A DNA stretch of 64,000 bases from JBEVOS01 sp044226655 (GTDB lineage: Bacteria; Pseudomonadota; Alphaproteobacteria; Caulobacterales; Aquidulcibacteraceae): assembly GCA_044226655.1 (NCBI GenBank), contig JBGAGO010000002.1, positions 124,001 through 188,000 on the forward strand. Reading direction: 5' to 3'. The notes under the pieces were generated by a model. That model made no database searches, was not told the DNA's origin, and saw only the letters and a program-made list of their open reading frames with translations. The position numbers were made by a program, and so were the translations under genes. This document shows, one piece after another, positions 60,318-64,000 of this stretch (within the stretch, counting starts at the first letter, position 1; every line of letters begins with the position of its first letter).

Positions 60318-60362
60318 CGATCTCGGTCCGACCTTGCCGGCTCCAAGCGAAGGAGTCGGCGC

Positions 60363-60797
60363 ATGTTTCTGTTCGGCCACAAATCGTGGAAGGGCGAGAG
60401 CGGGAAGCGCTACCGGTTTCGCTGCGTGCTGACGACGCACGGCCTGCCCCCGGAGGGCCAGGGCGGCATTTACGTGTTCGTGCGCCGGCGCTGGATTTTC
60501 TGGATGGAGCCGCTCTACGTCGGCAAGGCGCATGATTTGCGCTCGCGCCTGCTCGGCCACGAGAAATGGGGCCGCGCGTTCTGGTATTACGGCGCGACCG
60601 AGCGGAACGTGCTGTGGCCGATCCCGGACGAAATGGCGCGCCGCCAAGTCGAAGAGGATCTTATCCGCGGGCTGACCCCGCGCATGAACGATCAGGAAAT
60701 CCCCAACGCCACGCATTCGGATGCGCCGAGCCAGCCGGGCCTCAAAGCCGGCTGGGCCAGAAAACGCGGCGTCACGCTCCGCCCCAAGGCCGCGTGA
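60363..60797 (+). CDS. Stand-alone GIY-YIG-like domain protein
   Basis: 144 residues from ATG 60363 with AGGAG 9 bases ahead. Core GGIYVFVRRRW (GIY) about 17 residues before EPLYVGKAHDLRSRLLGHEKW (Y-V-G for YIG, with the conserved Lys/Arg), then YYGATERNVLWPIPDE, a Glu in RRQVEEDLIRGLTPRMN and the final Asn. These are the catalytic positions of GIY-YIG nucleases, so activity is plausible. No UvrC, Slx1 zinc or restriction domain is attached. The C-terminus is basic (ARKRGVTLRPKAA). Divergent from proS, role unknown. Confidence 0.8.
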   Translation: MFLFGHKSWKGESGKRYRFRCVLTTHGLPPEGQGGIYVFVRRRWIFWMEPLYVGKAHDLRSRLLGHEKWGRAFWYYGATERNVLWPIPDEMARRQVEEDLIRGLTPRMNDQEIPNATHSDAPSQPGLKAGWARKRGVTLRPKAA

Positions 60798-60838
60798 GCG
60801 CTTGACCGCAAAGCCGGCGCGCGCGAGAGCCACGCGCG

Positions 60839-61585
60839 ATGGCCGAGCCCCCGAAGAGCGAGCCAAAAAGCGTCTTCGCGCAGGCCGCCGACTTTCTGAC
60901 CAATATGGACGCGCGCGCCATGCGCGCGATCTGGGTGACGACGGCGCTGTTCGTGCTGGTCGGGATCGTGCTGGTCGTCGGACGGCTCTATTTCGGCCCG
61001 CAAATTCAGGCCTGGGTGCAGCATTGGCTGGGCGGGGCCGAGCGCGCGCATTGGGGCCTGCCAGCGGCCATTATCGCCTTCACGCTGGCCGCGCTGATCG
61101 GGGCGCCCCAATTCGTTTTGATCGCGGCCTGCGTCGTGGCCTTCGGACCGGAAACAGGCTTCTGGTTCTCGTGGATCGCGACGATCGTTTCGGGCGCCGC
61201 CACCTATTTCCTCGGCAAGGTTTCGGGCGGGAGCCTGCTTAAGCGCTATGGCGGCGCCACGGGCGGGCGCTTCACCCGCTTCATGGGGCGCAACGGCTTT
61301 CTGGCCAGCTTCGCGATCCGGTTCGTGCCCTCCGCGCCGTTCATCGTCGTCAACATGGCGATGGCCACAGCAGGCGTAGGGTTTTTGTCCTTCATCAGCG
61401 GCCTGGCGCTGGGCGTACTGCCGAAGACGGCGATCGTGGCCTTCGCCGGGGACGGGATCATGGACGCGCTGGAAGGCAAGCTGGGCGCGGCCCTGCTCGC
61501 GGGCGTTGCGGGCATTATTCTATATTTTGCGATCGTCTATGTCGTGCGGCGGTTCGTGCGGCGGGAAACCGGCGGCGACGCATGA
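60839..61585 (+). CDS. TVP38/TMEM64 (VTT domain) inner-membrane protein
   Basis: 248 residues, five or six helices. VTT/SNARE-associated domain: LPAAIIAFTLAALIGAPQFV, ACVVAFGPETGFWFSWIATI, SGAATYFLGKVSGGSLLKRY, RFMGRNGFLASFAIRFVPSA (the F-x-x-R-F/PxxP signature), and GVGFLSFISGLALGVLPKTA. DedA/TVP38 relatives are implicated in lipid scrambling or polyprenyl phosphate recycling. Starts 41 bases after the GIY-YIG gene in the same direction; leuA leader follows. Confidence 0.87.
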   Translation: MAEPPKSEPKSVFAQAADFLTNMDARAMRAIWVTTALFVLVGIVLVVGRLYFGPQIQAWVQHWLGGAERAHWGLPAAIIAFTLAALIGAPQFVLIAACVVAFGPETGFWFSWIATIVSGAATYFLGKVSGGSLLKRYGGATGGRFTRFMGRNGFLASFAIRFVPSAPFIVVNMAMATAGVGFLSFISGLALGVLPKTAIVAFAGDGIMDALEGKLGAALLAGVAGIILYFAIVYVVRRFVRRETGGDA

Positions 61586-61588
61586 ATG

Positions 61589-61617
61589 TTGCGCCCCGGG
61601 TGCGCATGGGCTAACAA
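61589..61617 (+). promoter_or_regulatory. Possible sigma-70 promoter for a leaderless leu leader
   Basis: TTGCGC (61589-61594) and TAACAA (61612-61617) are separated by 17 bases, and the A of the leader ATG (61624) lies 7 bases beyond the -10. Transcription would then start at the leader start codon itself. Each hexamer matches the consensus at only half its positions. Confidence 0.35.
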
Positions 61618-61623
61618 ATCGGT

Positions 61624-61698
61624 ATGTCCTTGCTGGCCACCCTCCTTCTGCGCACCAGCCTTGCGCTGCGGTGCCTTAGCGGCCCCCCGGCGCGCTGA
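61624..61698 (+). CDS. Leucine-rich leader peptide upstream of leuA
   Basis: 24 codons: M-S-L-L-A-T-L-L-L-R-T-S-L-A-L-R-C-L and six more, with 8 leucines. It ends 80 bases before leuA and is followed by overlapping hairpin elements: CCGCGG (61714-61719) can pair with GCGG (61706-61709) or with CCGCGG (61728-61733). This is the layout of ribosome-mediated attenuation: ribosome stalling at Leu codons when leucyl-tRNA is low would select the alternative hairpin. No Shine-Dalgarno is seen, consistent with a leaderless mRNA. Confidence 0.7.
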   Translation: MSLLATLLLRTSLALRCLSGPPAR

Positions 61699-61703
61699 GC
61701 CGT

Positions 61704-61733
61704 CGGCGGAAAGCCGCGGCTCGCACGCCGCGG
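61704..61733 (+). promoter_or_regulatory. Mutually exclusive hairpins of the leuA attenuator
   Basis: Hairpin 1: GCGG 61706-61709 with CCGC 61714-61717. Hairpin 2: CCGCGG 61714-61719 with CCGCGG 61728-61733, loop of 8. They share 61714-61717 and so exclude one another. No U-run follows hairpin 2, so a classical intrinsic terminator is not evident; Rho or a larger fold may be involved. Confidence 0.45.
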
Positions 61734-61778
61734 GGGATTGCGCTAACGCCCCTCAACGCTTTCCAGGACTTTGTTCCC

Positions 61779-63326
61779 ATGACCGCTGACCACGTACGCA
61801 TCTTCGACACCACCATGCGCGACGGCGAGCAATCGCCCGGCGCGGCCATGTCGCTCTCCGACAAGCTGGAGATCGGCGCCCAGCTCGACGCGATGGGCGT
61901 GGACGTGATCGAGGCCGGTTTCCCGATCTCCTCCAATGGCGATTTCGAGGCGGTGAAGGCAGTCGCCGGCATTGTGCAGAACTCGGTGATCTGCGGCCTG
62001 TCGCGCGCCGGCGTGAAGGACATCGAGCGCGCGGCCGAGGCCATGCGCGGCGCCAAGCGCTTCCGCATCCACACTTTCATCGCCACCTCGCCGATCCACA
62101 TGAAGCACAAGCTCCAGATGGAGCCGCATCAAGTGCTCGATGCGATCCATGGCTCGGTCAGCTGCGCGCGCAATCTGACAGACGATGTGGAATGGAGCGC
62201 GGAAGACGCCACACGCAGCGAGCGCGATTTCCTGAAACGCGCCATCGAAGCCGCCATCAAGGCCGGCGCAACCACGATCAATCTGCCCGACACGGTCGGC
62301 TATTCGTTCCCGAGCGAATATCGCGCGCTCTTCGAGGATGTGATCGCCAGCGTGCCGGGCGCGGACAAGGTCGTCTTCTCCGCGCATTGCCACAACGATC
62401 TGGGCCTCGCCGTCGCCAATTCGATCGCGGCCGTGCAAGGCGGCGCGCGCCAGATCGAATGCGCCATCAATGGCCTGGGCGAACGCGCCGGCAACGCCGC
62501 GCTTGAAGAGATCGTGATGGCGCTGCGCGTGCGCGGCGATGCGCTGCCCTATGAGACCAAGGTCGACGGCAAGCGCATCATGCGCATTTCGCAAACCGTG
62601 TCGCGCATCACCGGCTTTCCGGTGCAGTACAACAAGGCCATCGTCGGCAAGAACGCGTTCAGCCATGAAAGCGGCATCCACCAGGCCGGCATGCTGAAGA
62701 ACGCGCAGACCTACGAGATCATGCGCCCCGGCGATGTCGGCCAAACGCAGACGCATCTGGTGATGGGCAAGCTCTCGGGCCGCAACGCGTTCCGCGAAAA
62801 GCTGCGCGAGCTGGGCTATGAATTGTCGGACAATGGCCTGCAGGACGCGTTCGTGCGCTTCAAGGAATTGGCCGACCGCAAACGCCACGTCTACGACGAG
62901 GACATCGCCGCTTTGATCGACGATACGATCGCGCACGAGAATGACAGTGTGCAGGTCAAGCGGCTGCGCGTCGTCGCCGGCACGGACGGGCCGCAATCGG
63001 CGGAGATCACGCTGATCGTCGATGGCAAGGAGGTGGCGCGCAAGGCCGAGGGCAATGGCCCGGTCGACGCCGTGTTCAACGCCATCAAGGCGGCTGTGCC
63101 GCATGAAGCGGTGCTGGAGCTCTATCAAGTCTCGGCCGTCACCGAAGGCACGGATGCGCAGGCCGAAGTCAGCGTGCGCCTCGCGCACAATGGCAAGGTC
63201 GCGGTCGGCCGCGGCGCCGAAGCCGATACGCTGGTGGCGTCGGCGAAAGCCTATGTCGCCGCGCTCTCGCGCCTCATCGCGCTCAGCGAACGCGGCCCCG
63301 ACGCGCAAGAGCTCGGCGCGGCTTAA
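61779..63326 (+). CDS. leuA: 2-isopropylmalate synthase
   Basis: 515 residues. First committed step of leucine synthesis: acetyl-CoA plus 2-ketoisovalerate. Motifs: RIFDTTMRDGEQSPGAAMSL (substrate Asp-Gly), TINLPDTVGYSFPSEYRALF, FSAHCHNDLGLAVANSIAAV (metal His-x-His region), GAGARQIE-like helix and GNAALEEIVMALRVRGDAL, with the C-terminal LeuA allosteric dimerisation domain (about 380-515) for leucine feedback inhibition. Preceded by the leucine-rich leader, so both attenuation and feedback are expected. Confidence 0.96.
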   Translation: MTADHVRIFDTTMRDGEQSPGAAMSLSDKLEIGAQLDAMGVDVIEAGFPISSNGDFEAVKAVAGIVQNSVICGLSRAGVKDIERAAEAMRGAKRFRIHTFIATSPIHMKHKLQMEPHQVLDAIHGSVSCARNLTDDVEWSAEDATRSERDFLKRAIEAAIKAGATTINLPDTVGYSFPSEYRALFEDVIASVPGADKVVFSAHCHNDLGLAVANSIAAVQGGARQIECAINGLGERAGNAALEEIVMALRVRGDALPYETKVDGKRIMRISQTVSRITGFPVQYNKAIVGKNAFSHESGIHQAGMLKNAQTYEIMRPGDVGQTQTHLVMGKLSGRNAFREKLRELGYELSDNGLQDAFVRFKELADRKRHVYDEDIAALIDDTIAHENDSVQVKRLRVVAGTDGPQSAEITLIVDGKEVARKAEGNGPVDAVFNAIKAAVPHEAVLELYQVSAVTEGTDAQAEVSVRLAHNGKVAVGRGAEADTLVASAKAYVAALSRLIALSERGPDAQELGAA

Positions 63327-63338
63327 GGCGCACGCCCC

Positions 63339-63358
63339 TCTCCCCCGCGCGGGGGAGA
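63339..63358 (+). terminator. Hairpin after leuA, covering the next ribosome site
   Basis: TCTCCCCC (63339-63346) pairs with GGGGGAGA (63351-63358), loop GCGC, starting 12 bases after the leuA stop. The right arm includes the purine-rich GGGGGAGAAGG that would be the Shine-Dalgarno sequence for the gene at 63371. Composition resembles the palindromes in pdhC. Confidence 0.6.
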
Positions 63359-63370
63359 AGGATTTCGCTG

Positions 63371-64000
63371 ATGATCTGGCCCTTATTGGTGATCGCTGCG
63401 GCGGCTCTGCAAGTCGCGCGCAATGCGGCGCAGCGTTCGCTGAGCGATCGGCTGGGCCTGTGGGGCGCGAGCTATATCCGCTTCATCTACGGCCTGCCCT
63501 TCGGGCTGCTCTGGCTGATGCTCATCATCGCCGTACGCGGCGTGAGCGGCGGACCGAGCGTGACGTTTTCGTTGTGGGTGCTGCTCGGCGCGGCGACGCA
63601 GGGCGCGGCGACGGCGGCTCTGGTGTTCGCGATGCGCGGGCGCGCGTTCGCCGTCGCCAACGCGCTGCAGAAAACCGAAGTGCTGGGCTCGGCGCTGGTG
63701 GGCGTGCTGCTCATCCATGACACGCTGGCGCCGCTGCATTGGCTGGGCGCCGCGCTCGGCACGGCGGGCGTGACGCTGATGGCGCATGTCAGCGTGGACC
63801 GGAACGCGCTGCGTGCAGCGCTTTCCGGCGCCGGCGCGGGTCTGCTGTTTGCGTTCTCCTCCGTGGCCTATCGCGCCGCAGCGCAGGCCTGGGGCGGCGA
63901 TCCCTGGGTCGCGGCCGCCTTCACGCTCAACGCGACGCTGGCTGCGCAAACGCTGATCGGCGGCCTCACGCTGCTCGCGCTGGCGCCGAATGCGCTGCGC
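63371..64000 (+). CDS. DMT-superfamily (EamA-like) transporter, 5' part, cut by window edge
   Basis: 210 residues from ATG 63371 up to the window end. Hydrophobic throughout: MIWPLLVIAAAALQVARNAA, RFIYGLPFGLLWLMLIIAV, WVLLGAATQGAATAALVFAM, LGSALVGVLLIHDTLAPLHW, LGAALGTAGVTLMAH and AGLLFAFSSVAYRAA; six helices so far of an expected ten. The EamA repeat pattern with KTEVLGSALVGVLLIHDTLAP (helices 4-5) supports drug/metabolite transporter. Substrate unknown. Confidence 0.8.
   Translation, partial: MIWPLLVIAAAALQVARNAAQRSLSDRLGLWGASYIRFIYGLPFGLLWLMLIIAVRGVSGGPSVTFSLWVLLGAATQGAATAALVFAMRGRAFAVANALQKTEVLGSALVGVLLIHDTLAPLHWLGAALGTAGVTLMAHVSVDRNALRAALSGAGAGLLFAFSSVAYRAAAQAWGGDPWVAAAFTLNATLAAQTLIGGLTLLALAPNALR

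Noticed and set aside
61704..61733. Calling the leuA hairpin an intrinsic terminator
   Set aside because: No U-run follows the stem, so it is listed as an attenuator element only.

Overview
The window is GC-rich, tightly packed chromosomal DNA from an alphaproteobacterium, most likely of the Caulobacterales/Hyphomonadaceae type. This is inferred from an E1-beta subunit of pyruvate dehydrogenase that carries its own lipoyl domain, lipid A synthesis through LpxI, a LexA box of the alphaproteobacterial GTTC-N7-GTTC form in front of lexA, CtrA-like motifs, and the order rpsB-tsf-pyrH-frr-uppS-cdsA-dxr-rseP-bamA-skp-lpxD-fabZ-lpxA-lpxI-lpxB. I see no rRNA, tRNA, CRISPR array, insertion sequence or prophage. 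Most genes are housekeeping and joined by 1-4 base stop/start overlaps (TGATG, ATGA).

Layout. 1-3005 (minus): iscR, a class I cysteine desulfurase and sufB, an Fe-S assembly operon that runs off the left edge. 3133-8401 (plus): a small alpha/beta hydrolase, a large beta-helix/double AAA+ fusion protein of unknown role, and a membrane-anchored serine hydrolase. 8398-15038 (minus): a pyruvate dehydrogenase operon (pdhA, pdhB, pdhC, lpd) with four small genes, three for membrane proteins, lying between the subunits. 15130-16858 (minus): ftsB and eno. 16999-20784: a lone receiver protein, a TetR regulator with GGTAC iterons in front, rpmF with a GNAT gene, an MFS exporter and a 33-residue hydrophobic peptide. 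21013-24504 (minus): a gene remnant, pyrG, secG, tpiA. 24600-30987 (plus): a PpiD-like chaperone, trpE, then trpG-trpD-trpC. 31442-37168: SOS-controlled lexA, comEC, gltX and gltA. 37141-51818 (minus): the 15 kb block for translation factors, isoprenoid/phospholipid precursors and outer-membrane biogenesis. 51995-60224: a lipoprotein serine hydrolase, dnaE with a parS-like site in front, a second 33-residue membrane peptide, lolD, lolC/E and proS. 60363-64000 (plus): a GIY-YIG protein, a TVP38-type membrane protein, a leucine-rich leader peptide, leuA and the start of a DMT transporter.

The most unusual content is not in the housekeeping genes: (1) the cytosolic beta-helix/AAA+/AAA+ fusion with a cysteine ladder; (2) a leucine attenuator in front of leuA, possibly leaderless; (3) three copies of an intergenic palindromic repeat; (4) two palindromic C/G-rich elements that appear to have been captured in frame in the pdhC linker; (5) a compositionally foreign in-frame insertion in gltX; (6) a parS-like ParB site upstream of dnaE; (7) helically phased GGTAC repeats before a TetR gene.
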